Source: Clarireedia homoeocarpa (Eukaryota; Ascomycota; Leotiomycetes; Helotiales; Rutstroemiaceae). From it: a DNA stretch of 64,000 nucleotides. Within the stretch, counting starts at the first letter, position 1, and each line of letters opens with the position of its first letter. The notes beneath the pieces were generated by a model, which was not told the DNA's origin, ran no database searches, and saw only the letters and a program-made list of their open reading frames with translations. A program made the translations under genes and the position numbers. The DNA is taken from positions 94,501-158,500 of the forward strand of contig LNKV01000021.1 of assembly GCA_001465935.1 (NCBI GenBank), in the 5' to 3' direction. Of the stretch, positions 21,770 to 32,600 are shown in pieces.

Positions 21770-24059
21770 CGTGGATGAATTTGACGATAGAGTAACGTGG
21801 GCTTGGGGATTTGATGAGAAGGGATGCTCAGTCCTCATCGTGAGCACGGGTATTGAAGTATTAAATGAGTGGATGAAGACTGAGCCGCAATATACTAGAG
21901 AGCATCAAATAGAAAGACGTGTTGCTTATGCTGCGTGGTGCGCTAGTTAGTCTTATGGGCAATGTGTAATGTACCAAGTCGCAAATGGAAGGGTTATGGA
22001 TATGATATGTGACCCCTCGGAAGCTCGTTGTCCATATGCGGGGTCGTCACCCCGCGGTTGGGACACAGCATGGATCCGGCTGGGACAGATCACTAGCAGT
22101 ACCGACGTAAAACAGCTACCAGGTGATATAACCATCAACAACGTCCCCAATCGGTACGAAGAGTCCCATATAGCCAAGCTGCCGTTACAGTGGAAGGCTC
22201 AGACGGCCTGAATCACTCACTACTTGTACTTTTAGCCGTTACTCGGCCCTTTACAGTCCCCGCCATAGTTCTAGCCCTACCAGCCCGCCCCCCCCAAGAA
22301 CGTTTCCTCCCTTACCACATCACCCCTCAACCGCCTCGCACGTTGTACCTGCAGAACAACCACCGGAACAGTACGAAATTCGGAAAATTGGTCACACATG
22401 CTGACGATCGGAACATTCGAGCGGCATGCGGCACATGGCAAGTCGCCTAGCCTAGACATACAAATTTTCCCGAGTGTCAAGCCTTCTTTGGCCCGCTTCG
22501 AGATTTGGAGATGTGTAGCACAACAACAGAAATCTAATATCTATCAATTTGTTTCACAAAACCTTGAGCTGGATATTTCATCCCAATGTCTATCTGTTTG
22601 CATCTGTTCCTATCCCTCAACTACAATTTTCATGCCCTTTTCTGTTAGATCTTACGAGTCTGGCCCGGGAATACTCGGATTGTCCAGGACTGGTACGGAG
22701 GCAGTCGTTCCGTGTACCTGAATGGGAAACTCATACAATCATACAATGAGAGTTACCAACGACATATGCTAGCCCACCTGGATACATAGACGTGTGAGAG
22801 ATCACGTTCACGGTGAGTTTTCTGCATTGGCTTGAGGTGATCGTTTCGAGCTGCTTGCTGCTCCTTCCTTCCGAAGATCTGCCTGCTCATACCGTTCGTT
22901 CGTACGGTATTTGAGTCAATGACATGGAACAAGGTTCTAGACACAAATTGATATCACACCCAGTACGGACATATGAGCCGTTTACACTCATTGCTTGAGT
23001 ACGGATGTCTTCATTCTGAGTAATGATATTCAATGTGCATTTTGCCATTGATAAAGGGGTCATAGCTGAGTTCCCTTTTCACCTCTTCATGCATGCTCAC
23101 AGCGAATGCACAACATATCTATAGCAGATACGAAGGCATGTTTGCAGTCTTTAGAGTCTCCAAGTTGGGACGACTCTTATTTGAAGAACATTGTTCAGCC
23201 TGCTAGTGCCTCGATCTCTCCTTCTAGCCTAAAGGCTGCTGGCCCCCAATGCCAATCAAATATCTGAGCCAATTCGGAATTCCCAAAAGGGCATGTACGA
23301 TGTTAAAATGTATGTCTTCCCCCATTGTCAGTTTTCCCGTGGTCCAAAACCACCATCCAGCGGCTCCATCACTATCAGCGTCAAGGTCTCGATGAATAAA
23401 AATACCTCACATATCAACTTATTCACAGTTCATATCACAAGCAAAAACAATGGACAGATAGTCTGCTGCAATGCTGCATCAGACCTCCATGCAGATAATG
23501 TACATCATAGCCACAAGGAAAGAACCATGCAAGGACCCTCTCGAACACACCTCCGTCTACGCTTGGCTGAAGACACTGCAACAGTAATGAGCTGATCTTA
23601 TCACATATAGAGCCTCCATCATTGCCTCTTCCATATTTGTATCGGAAGATGCAGCTGCATCAAGACACCCGGAACAATCACAGCTCCACTGAAAACAGCC
23701 CACTTGCTCGGCGATCAGAATACATTGATGTATGCCTGAAGAAGATGTACCTCTAAGCCCATCAAATCAGACCCACCATATTATCAACAGACTGAGGCTT
23801 CTACTACCCAAACATCACTCACCACTTGTCTGCAGTCTCGTGCGCCAACCTCTCCCCTTACCCCCATTACCTCCTCTCCCAATACAATACAATACAATAC
23901 AACCTGCCCATAACGATCTCTCCACTCAACCTTTCCTTTCTCGAACCAAACCCTTCTTCCAGGTTCCCTCCCCCGCTCTACACCGTCTCAGCACAACCCT
24001 TCCTAGACCTCCCTTCTCCTCTCCGTGATTTCCCAACCTTTCCCGTTCGCTATAATACA
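21770..24059. other. Long intergenic spacer upstream of beta-mannosidase
   Basis: About 2.3 kb. The first ~500 bp is the mannosidase promoter. The rest has only short, overlapping open frames with no domain signal. An AATAC repeat (AATACAATACAATACAAT) occurs at about 23880-23900 in a pyrimidine-rich stretch leading to the small candidate gene. Confidence 0.4.
22038..22055. promoter_or_regulatory. Candidate CreA/Mig1 palindromic operator
   Basis: GCGGGGTcgtcACCCCGC is a perfect 7-bp inverted repeat around a 4-nt centre. Each arm contains GCGGGG, which fits the CreA consensus SYGGRG. It lies about 270-285 bp upstream of the beta-mannosidase ATG. Closely paired CreA sites are what carbon-catabolite-repressed glycosidase promoters usually carry. 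Function is inferred from the motif and its position. Confidence 0.5.
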
Positions 24060-24344
24060 ATGCTTCCCATCGCGCCGCTCTCTAAACACGTAAGGGCCCC
24101 GTTTCTCATCAACTATCTTTCTCCTCCCCACGAAAAGAAAAAGAGAAAAGAAAGACATACGTAAATACACCACCACCGCCATAACTGCCCCCATGCAATC
24201 TTCATCCATCCACTCATACCTCTCGGGCAGCAGAAACCCAGACTCCCCCTCTACTTCCCTAGCAGAACAGCCCAGCCTCCTACTCGGAGCTTCTCCTCTT
24301 CTTACTCCGTCAGCTACAGGTATAAGGATGGAGGGTGGGAGTAA
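24060..24344 (+). CDS. Possible small two-exon gene (47 residues)
   Basis: Proposed exons are 24060-24089 and 24231-24344. The intron starts GTAAGG and ends GGGCAG, 141 nt, phase 0. The product starts MLPIAPLSKH and ends SVSYRYKDGGWE; its middle is basic and proline-rich. It follows a classic fungal pyrimidine-rich leader. It resembles small basic organellar or ribosome-associated proteins in composition but was not recognised. Without splicing the first ATG gives 34 residues. It could easily be chance. Confidence 0.25.
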
Positions 24345-24605
24345 ATGAATGTTATAGAGGTTCATTGGGGTGAGTATTCAACGGCTGGGATAATTTCTTG
24401 TCGGTGAGTAGGAGGTGGTGGGTTCCGAGTTGGATAAAGAGATGCAGATGTGGTTATATATAGGTGAAGCGGTATAGAGGTTAGTAGATAGCACGCAGCC
24501 AAGATCAAGCCATTGTAAATTTCACACACAAAAATAGGTCATTCCTAAAGCCAGAAAATTTCATGTCGCACTCAAGCTTTCGTGACCTAAGTACAACGAT
24601 AAATT
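24345..24605. other. Spacer between the small candidate and dienelactone hydrolase
   Basis: About 260 bp with 3' ends only; nothing recognised. Confidence 0.3.
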
Positions 24606-25983
24606 TAGCAAATATCCTCAATCTTCTGCTCCACGCCATCATGCGGACCCAAATCCAACTTCAATGTTCGCCCGAATAATTCCAGCAGGATCTCGAAGCA
24701 GATTTTGGAAATGGCCGGGTCGTAGCGACCTTTGGATAGCTCGTCGCGGATAAAAGCATCTATCGCGCGTTAGTATCGACCTATCTGTCTATGACTAAGG
24801 GTGATGATTGCAGAACTCACGTTGTGCCCAGGCAACTTCATACCAACTAAACGTAATGCCCTTTTCTCTAAGAGTCTTTCTGATGAGATCTCTTCCCTCT
24901 GGAGGAACGTGGTTGTCTTTGCAGCCGTGGATCATTGCGAGCTCACCCTTGATTTCACCAGCGCGGGCAAGACTGTCGTCGTTCTTACCGAGGCCGAGAG
25001 TTGCGCTATGGAGATCGGTGGCGAAGTACGTTACTGCGGCGGAGACACGGGGGTCAAGAGCGCAGCGGTAAGCTAAGTGTCCCCCTAGACACATTCCTGT
25101 GGAGCCGATGCGGCCATTACAGGTAGGGAGGGAGAGGAGGAGGTCGATTGAGAGGGTTGCGTCTTCATCGTAGCCGGCTAGGGTCTAGATATTTTTGTAA
25201 GCAGTGCGTATGAAATATATGAGAGATGAAGTATGTATATAACACTTCTGAGCTTCTAAATTGAAATTAATCGAAAGGTATGGATCTTCATACCTTGGTG
25301 ATCTTCCACTCGTTGCCAGCATCGGTTCCGGGAACATCATACGCCAAAGGCTCTGGTCCCGTGAACTCATGGTATGACGAAGGTGCGGCAACAATATATC
25401 CTTGTCCCGCGATTTGTCTTGCGAATCTGGCAACAGGTCCAGTGACTACAGAGAACAGAGTTCAGCACCCGAAACATGTGAGACTGCGGGGTAGTTTGTA
25501 GATAACGGAGTATAGCGAAGAGATGCGGATCCATGGGTGTTCGCCCGACGATTGCCCAACGACGTGCACAGAAATGGAACGATGGCTTGTGAGTTGTCAC
25601 ATCAAGGAGGATGATAAGGAATGAGGCCGACGGAAACCAATGATATGACGAAAGGAAAATCATGCGCAGATAGAGAGACGTGTTGAGCCAAACCCCCACC
25701 AAACCCCACTTACCCTGATAAATTTCACTGAAGAGAACAACACCAGGAAATCGTCTGTTGAAAGGCTTCATTCAGTTCTTGAGATTTAATGTAAACCCCC
25801 TTGGAGAACTGCTCACGCTTGGGGGTAGTTGGGAATAGCAGGATGGAAGAGGAAGATTCCTGACAGTGGTGTGGTCAGTTTGATTCCGCGCCAGGGGGAG
25901 AATTTGTGTGAGTATTTACTCATAGAGCCTTCTTTCCCATCCGCTTTGGTTGGCACATCTTTATGGGTCTCTTGAATCAACAT
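24606..25983 (-). CDS. Dienelactone hydrolase family protein (alpha/beta hydrolase)
   Basis: Six exons (25983-25920, 25859-25817, 25754-25714, 25445-25294, 25184-24821, 24760-24606) sum to 819 nt, 272 residues. All introns are GT-AG. Intron 3 is unusually long (268 nt) for this window, and exons 2 and 3 are only 43 and 41 nt. The start is MLIQETHKDVPTKADGKEGS. Family motifs: RFPGVVLFSEIYQVTGPVAR, GYIVAAPSSYHEF, nucleophile Cys132 in GMCLGGH, Asp190 in HGCKDNHVP, His222 in WAQHAF. These form the Cys-Asp-His triad of dienelactone hydrolase (carboxymethylenebutenolidase), which opens dienelactones in chlorocatechol-type ring-cleavage pathways. Most fungal members have unknown substrates, so activity is inferred. 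It is divergent from PIS1 and probably cytosolic. Confidence 0.88.
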
Positions 25984-26644
25984 CTCGGCGATGGATGGAT
26001 GGATGGATGCACGAGAAACGTGAGGCTGGGAGGTTGCGAGGTATGGGTTATACCAAAAATCACCGCAAGGAATCAACTCCCTCGAAAATAATTGAGGATA
26101 TATTCTGGTAACAGAACCAGACGGGGCCGATGAGATAAAGCTGACTGCAATTTCCAAATGTACCCGAGTAGCTCAAGCAATCCGGACCAATGGTTGCCGC
26201 GTTTCCCTAGTTTCTTGGTTCATGCACCAAAGACCGAGCGAACCGGACGAATGAATCCATACGCACCGCCGCACCGCCGCACCTGGGTAAACGTATCTTT
26301 TTTTCGGGATGATGCTCTGTCGATAAGGAATTTCTCTACATTTCCCAATTTCCCATTACCCTTTTCTCTTTCCCATTTCCAACATTCCTTCTGCGATACC
26401 TTTGAAAACGTCTTGTTGTACTTCTCAATTCTTGTATGCAATCATCTTTTCCTATTTCTGACCAGACCTTATTGCATACTTAATAAAACACCTACGTACA
26501 CACACACACCACTTACCCAAATCTCGAAACAGCTACCCAACCATTACATATCGGCCAATTTCTCTGCAATCTCACCCAGCTGAGCAGCGCGCTTTCTGCC
26601 CACTTCAACACAGCTTAGCAGGTCTTCTCGAACTCAGGAAAAAA
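25984..26644. promoter_or_regulatory. Divergent promoter region, dienelactone hydrolase / PIS1
   Basis: About 660 bp. It contains a GATG tetranucleotide run at about 25990-26009, near the hydrolase start, and a pyrimidine-rich leader before PIS1 (about 26335-26580). Confidence 0.5.
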
Positions 26645-27710
26645 ATGTCGAGCGTGAAAACCCGACGACAAACGGCTACGGCCACAGCTTCCTCTCCATC
26701 TACACCAACACCGGCGGGCACGGAACAAGTCGTCATGAATGGGAATGGCAATGGCAATGGTTCGGCTCACAAATCAGACAAAGTGGAATATCCGCACGAG
26801 AACATCTTTCTCTTCTGGCCCAATGTGATTGGTTAGTTTGACAGAAAACCCAGATGATGACCGGCACATTCTAACAACTTTTCAGGCTACGTCCGAATCG
26901 TCCTCGCAATATCATCTCTATACTACATGCCTCTACATCCACGAACTTGTTCTATTCTATACAGTATCTCCTGCCTCCTCGATGCGCTTGATGGATATGC
27001 GGCGCGCGCGTTCGAACAATCCACAAGATTTGGTGCTGTTTTAGACATGGTAACAGATCGATGCACCACGGCCTGTCTACTGGTCTTCCTCTCATCTGCC
27101 TGGCCGCGCTGGAGTCTACTCTTCCAAGGACTTATCTCGTTGGATTTGGCTAGTCATTATGTCCATATGTATGCGACCCTTATCATGGGAGGTTCAGATA
27201 CCAGTCATAAGAAGGTCGATAAGTCTCGAAGCTGGATCTTGAATTTATATTACACCAACAAGGTAAGTAGGCACCCACTAGATAGAAGCTTGCAAGATAA
27301 GCTGACAAACCTAATCTCAGACTGTCCTCTTCCTTTTCTGCGCTTTGAACGAAATATTCTTCATCGCCCTCTACCTCCTTTCTTTCTCCTCGCCCCTCCT
27401 TTCGCCATCTCTCCTCCAAGTTAGCAAAGATGGCGAAACGCCCGCGACCCTTATTCCAGGAAACCCTTCAACTCCATCGGCAGCTTCTCTGTTCGCCAAC
27501 CCATACAGCGCTGGTGCATTGGAGCTTGCGCGTGCCAACAAAATGGATTCAACCTGGCCATGGATTATTGCTGGCATTTCCTTCCCGGTCATGTTCGGAA
27601 AGCAAGTCATCAACGTCGTACAATTGGTCAAAGCCAGCCGCTGGTTGGCCGAAGGAGATCTCGAAATGAGGAGAGCAGCAGGACTCCCAAGACCCAAGAA
27701 GACGCAATAA
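26645..27710 (+). CDS. PIS1: Phosphatidylinositol synthase (CDP-diacylglycerol-inositol 3-phosphatidyltransferase)
   Basis: Three exons, 26645-26831, 26886-27262 and 27321-27710, give 317 residues. The enzyme joins CDP-diacylglycerol and myo-inositol to make phosphatidylinositol in the ER membrane, essential in yeast. The CDP-alcohol phosphotransferase signature is complete: Asp95, Asp98-Gly99, Ala102-Arg103, Gly112, Asp116 and Asp120, with the family spacing D-x2-DG-x2-AR-x8-G-x3-D-x3-D. Several hydrophobic segments follow. The N-terminus (~45 residues) is a Ser/Thr/Asn-rich extension with an NGNG repeat, not present in the 220-residue yeast enzyme. An insertion between the last membrane helices (about residues 220-260) is also longer than in yeast. 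The C-terminus ends in basic residues. Confidence 0.93.
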
Positions 27711-28963
27711 ATGTCTTATTCGCAGGGGATGAGGGATGGATGATATATATCCAATTTCAATCCTTGTCCAACTCGTGGTCTGTTACGAGTCTCTTGACTC
27801 ATTTTGTGTAGGATTTGGGAGGGGTTCTCACGATCAATCATCTTGCGCAAATCTACACGCGATATGTGTAGTTGTAACAGACATTTGGCCATGTATAGTG
27901 TGCCGCAACTTATTCTTTTACTTCTTGCATTCGTTCTATTTAGTTTCTACGGCACCATCAAACACCAACGCAGGACAGCATAGAGAGAGATATAAGGCGT
28001 TTCGTCGTGGCCTATAAATGCCATTTCTTTTACATAATAGGGGTGTGAAGGAGGTCAGTCGGGTGATGAATTGGCACAATGATATTGTAGAGTATCGACA
28101 ATATGAGGTTTTAATACAAAATAATAATTCAAAAAATACAGAGCACAAGGTTTTTCTCTCTGGAAGCGGTGCAGGTGTTTCCTTCTCTTACTTTTCCTTT
28201 TATGGCCGAAGGGTTTGAAACATCTTCCCTCTTCTGCTTGCAGCATCTCATCAGGTATATTATCGGGTACTTACGCCGCGACATTGCATTCTTCGGTGAC
28301 GAATACGGTCAGAACCTTAATTTTATATAAATATATATAACCTGTAGGGCCGGAACCGGGGCTGGTACAGTATTCTTACCATTCCATGGGAAACGTATTG
28401 TTGAGATTTGGGCAGCCAAGGATTGAGGACAAGGGAAAGTAATTGGGGGTCGCGTGCGCCTGTAACTGTAAGGGTAGAGAAAGAGTGTAAAGTACAGTCA
28501 GTACAGTCAGTATATATCTTCCTTGGCCGTCGGGTGTCGGATGCCCGACAGGAGAGGAGAGAAGGAGGGAAGAAGGGAGGCCTTTGATAGATAGCAGTTC
28601 AACCATGGTTGATAGTGGAGCGCCCGATGGACGGACGAACGGACGGACGTGAGCTACATGTGGAAGGGAGCACAGTAATCATAGTATGGAAATGGGCCAA
28701 GAGAGAGATAGAGGAAGGGGGAGAGAGAGAGAGAGAGAGAGAGGAAGGGAGAGAGAGAAAGAGAGAGAGAGCAGAATTGGACTCAACTTCCACTTCCACT
28801 TCCACTTGGCCTTCTACTCGGGATCGTCACAAACGAAGGATCCAAAGTCCCACTTTGCCATCATCTGTGATTTGTCTGTCTGACCCGTTCTTTCTCACGA
28901 CTCATCGGTTTCCAAGTCCTTCGTACAGACAACGCAGGGGAAAGAGAGGCCAGTTCCAGAACT

Positions 28964-28984
28964 CGCATGCGCATGCGCATGCGC
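28964..28984. repeat. Alternating purine-pyrimidine GCATGC repeat
   Basis: Three and a half GCATGC units in a row, self-complementary and strictly alternating purine-pyrimidine, a composition able to adopt Z-DNA. Non-coding. Confidence 0.75.
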
Positions 28985-29164
28985 AGTCGCAGTTCTAGTC
29001 GGTACGTACCCATGGGGAAAACTCATCGACCGCGTGATGGGTGGTTTTATGGGGAGCAGTTTGAGGCGAACGGGGAAGAAAGGAGGAGTACTTTGTACTT
29101 TGTCGATCTAGCCGTCTCGCCTCGTCAGACGTTGAGGTTGTGGCTGCGAATACTCCTTACTTTT

Positions 29165-29195
29165 GGACAGGACAGGACAGGACAGGACAGGACAG
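29165..29195. repeat. GGACA pentanucleotide repeat
   Basis: About six GGACA units in a row, apparently perfect. Non-coding. Confidence 0.8.
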
Positions 29196-29419
29196 TAGAA
29201 GCAATCTCGTTAAAATTTTGTATGGGGGAATCTGGTCGGTTCTTTATACTTCAATATTTGGCACTGTAGATTATTTGGTTGCTATTTTCTTATTCGTTTG
29301 TAGCTATTCTTAACCACCGGGGTTCTTTCGCAATAACTTATCGATTGATCGTCGTTCGTATACGAAGTACTTGTACAAGGAACCTTACCGGCCAGTAGAC
29401 TGAGCAACTAACTTGTTGT

Positions 29420-29517
29420 CAGTATTGCCAGTATTGCCAGTATTGCCAGTACTGCCAGTATTGCCAGTACTGCCAGTATTGCCAGTGTTGCCAGTACTGC
29501 CAGTATTGCCAGTATTG
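29420..29517. repeat. 9-bp minisatellite, 11 units
   Basis: Unit CAGTATTGC; ten full copies plus an eight-base last copy. Three copies carry CAGTACTGC and one CAGTGTTGC, the rest are identical. Length variation between isolates is likely. Confidence 0.9.
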
Positions 29518-30253
29518 TAACGTTATTCGTTCCAAACACTTTGGGGTTGTATCGCATCCCGAGACAGGAAACTCGATGCCAGCCTTTTCTCACCGTTGCC
29601 CTCTTAGCATGCGGTTCGCTTCTTTTCGACTGGGTGATGTGTACGGAAGTAGCAACTGGTGGATATGTATATGGGATGGCTGACGATAGATCGTTGTGTG
29701 GTGGAGGGACTAGATTGCTGTCGATTTGCCCTTTGCTCTTTCGGTTGTCGACGGGTCGTACCCAAAGTCATCCTCTCCTCTCCTCTCCACTTCCCCCTAC
29801 TGCTCCTCCCCCCACCCCACCACTTGTACCCAAGTACCTTGTCACTTGTCGAGATCTCCCAATCAGATCCATCCTTTGCCCTCAAAATGGTCCCATCTAC
29901 ATCCCAGACCGTCCTTCTGTTATGTCAGTGATGCTAAGGAATACATCCGAATACATCCTGCAAGCCAAAATCGATTCTCACAAGCTGGACCGGGGCAGGT
30001 AGGACTGACTGACAGACACAGCTAAAACAAAGTCGAACAACACCACAAATTCAGAAAACGGTCAGTCAACCTTTTCGCCATTTACCAACTTTACCCGGTT
30101 GTCACTCTTCGTGATTCTTTTATATATTATTTAGTAAATAGTTTTGTCAACCCAGGACCGCACTTTCTGATCTTCCTGCCACTCTGGAATGCATCAAATT
30201 AGCAACAAGAACTGGGATTCAGCGCTTCCTCTCATTCACTTCTCGCCCACATC

Positions 30254-32191
30254 ATGTCGGCGACGTCACCCCCACCTCGAAGTCGATTTTTGCCCACTCC
30301 TATCGAGGAGACGGTGAAGAAAAGTCGAAAGTTTGCCATTGAACCGGTCGAGACGAGTACGAGGAGTTCTAAGAAAGAGAAGTTGGAGGAGATCGAGAAC
30401 ACAACTGCCAGGCAGGATTTTGCATCTACACCACCAAAGAGGCGCTTTTTGCCCCAACCCGTGGAAACCACAATCAAGTCCAGCAAAGCTAGGCCTGACT
30501 CTGCCCTTCCGCCTACACCCGAACTTACTCCAGATGCAAAAGTGAAAGCGCAATCCGCGGCAGATCCGCCGGCGCCCAGAAGGAAGTTCGCTCCTCAATT
30601 GATAGAGACAAGCAAGAGATCCAAAAAGGCTACGGTACCGGGGCCTGCTACTCTACCAACCGATAAGACTGATATTACGCCGGTATGTTTTGCATTCATT
30701 CATCTAAGCCATTGGCCATGAGCTTACGCCGTTTAGGGTACGAATCATATTTACGTTGACCGAAAACGGAAATACATTAGACCTCGACAAGTTTCTGCAG
30801 AATCGGACGGTGCTTCAACGGATTCCAAATCGAGTCTACCTCTCCCTCTTCCTCGCAGACAGCTTTCAATGCGTCCTCATAACAACTCAAGGCGAAGCAC
30901 ACGACAGAATTCTTACCAGCCCGAATTAGACACAATTGAGTCTAGTTCAGATGAGGAAGAGAATGAAAAGGAATCACCACCTTCCATATCGGAATCTTTA
31001 GGTTCGGCCGAAGACACAGTTATCAAGATGTACACGGCCCGAACCCGAGAGAGTTGCGATGAGCGATTCTCGGGGTATCTGTTAGCTTTGGCTGCCAAAG
31101 CTGCGGAAACGAAACTTCGAGAACAGGCGTTAGCTGCATTTCCCAACGAGTCGGCATATGAAATTGTGGAACATTTCTACGACAGGGAAATTGAGACGGC
31201 ATCAGAAGAAGGGTCTGTGGAAGGTGTCGGTCTGCTGATTGAAGATGCTCATATCGATGCGATCCGGAAACCTACCGAGGTAGGGTGGGCTGCAAAGGAG
31301 ATGCAGCAGCACCAAGAAAAGTTAAATCGGTTGAGAGAAGAGGAGACTAATAAGAACTTGATCGCCGAAGTCATCAACCCAACGTTGCAGGATCCTTTCT
31401 GGACAAATGGCATGACTGATCATATCCGACCGAGCGGAACTCCGGCAGACAAACTTAAGGAAGCTGAATTGGCTCGCATGCGCAATGCTGCATCTCCACC
31501 TATGCTCGGAGCTGACCTCAAATTTCGCATGTGCCCATCACCAAAAGCGACCAAATTCGAGTCGGATCAACGACATGATGTCCAGCATCATCGGGTTGAG
31601 GATGGCAGGGGTTTGTGGGGTGGTTACTGCATTGCCGAGGAAGCTGGGGAATGCCTCAGCCCGTCAATCGTCAAGCGAACAGAAATGATCCATACCCCGT
31701 ACCATGAACCCGAAGATCCGTTTTCTTCCGTATCCTGCACGGACAAGTTGAATGGAAATTCAAATGAGGCACGGCCACGTCTGAATAAAATTCGCAGTCC
31801 GGAAGAGGAAGAGGCTTTGTTGCAGGAATTTAACGATACCTTTGTTACACAGGTCTACAACTATCTCTCCCTCGGCTATCCGTCATTGGCGAGACAGTAT
31901 GATGAAGAGTTGGCGAGGATTTCGCGCATCCCCGAGGAGGAACTGAGGATTGATGATAAAGAACAAAACGTTACGGGTCATATTGGATTGGTGGCGGTGG
32001 ATGGTGGGTTGGAGCAGAAGGAGGGAAGGTCGTTTAAGGGGGAGAGGAGCGAGGGAGGTTATGGAATGAGGTGGAAAGCGTTGAGAATTTATATTCTCGA
32101 TTGGGCGAGGCAGCATCCGAGTATGTCGAATGGAGCGGCGGATCAAAATGCTTGGGGCGTTAGGGCTAGGAGGGGCAGTTGGGCTATATGA
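30254..32191 (+). CDS. Uncharacterised conserved-looking fungal protein with four N-terminal R-x-F-x-P-x-x-E-T repeats
   Basis: Two exons, 30254-30682 and 30737-32191, give 627 residues; the 54-nt intron starts GTATGT. Not recognised as a named family. Residues 1-130 are basic and disordered and hold four related 16-residue motifs: SRFLPTPIEETVKKSR (10-25), RKFAIEPVETSTRSSK (25-40), RRFLPQPVETTIKSSK (63-78) and RKFAPQLIETSKRSKK (110-125). A Ser/Glu-rich linker follows. A helical domain comes next (TRESCDERFSGYLLALAAKA, a coiled stretch KEMQQHQEKLNRLREEE), then PMLGADLKFRMCPSP, and a C-terminal part (LQEFNDTFVTQVYNYLSLGY, WKALRIYILDWARQHP) that looks folded. No signal peptide or membrane segment; basic repeats suggest a nuclear or RNA/DNA-associated role, an inference only. 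Confidence 0.8.
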
Positions 32192-32560
32192 TTTATGGAT
32201 TCATTAGTCAGTCTTTCAGATCAAAAAGCTCGCCGTGCTTTTCCTTTATTGGTTTATGCAGTAGAAGAGCAGGTTCTTTGAGTATGCTAGAGCCTCCTCT
32301 GAGATGTGCTGAGTGAGTGCGAGCTGTCGTTGTATTATGATATGACGGCTCAGTAGAACTTAGTTCTTGCTTTATATTTATTTTTCCACTGTTGCGTCAG
32401 TTGGGTGGAGCGAGACTTTTCGATTCTTTGTTAATAATTCTTTTTGGGGTAGGGGGGATGAGAAAGAATATGAAAGGCAGGGGATGTGATAAAAGAGTGA
32501 TCTGTGTGTTATCAATCGATCATAGGTCTCGAAAATGGAAGAAGCAAGGAAGGAAGGAAG

Positions 32561-32600
<40 letters not shown>

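Larger units (their letters stand above)
27711..30253. other. Long intergenic spacer with simple repeats
   Basis: About 2.5 kb without a supportable gene. It contains purine (GA) tracts at about 28700-28772, CTTCCA units near 28784-28806, an alternating GCATGC run at 28964-28984, GGACA units at 29165-29195 and a 9-bp minisatellite at 29420-29517. The only long open frames (near 28609 and 29541, plus strand) run through these repeats and are likely spurious. Confidence 0.5.

Noticed and set aside
28609..28998. Arg/Glu-rich open frame on the plus strand
   Set aside because: Entirely produced by the GA repeat tract.
29541..30002. 153-codon open frame on the plus strand
   Set aside because: Begins inside non-coding repeat flanks, shows no domain and has pyrimidine-driven composition of a promoter.
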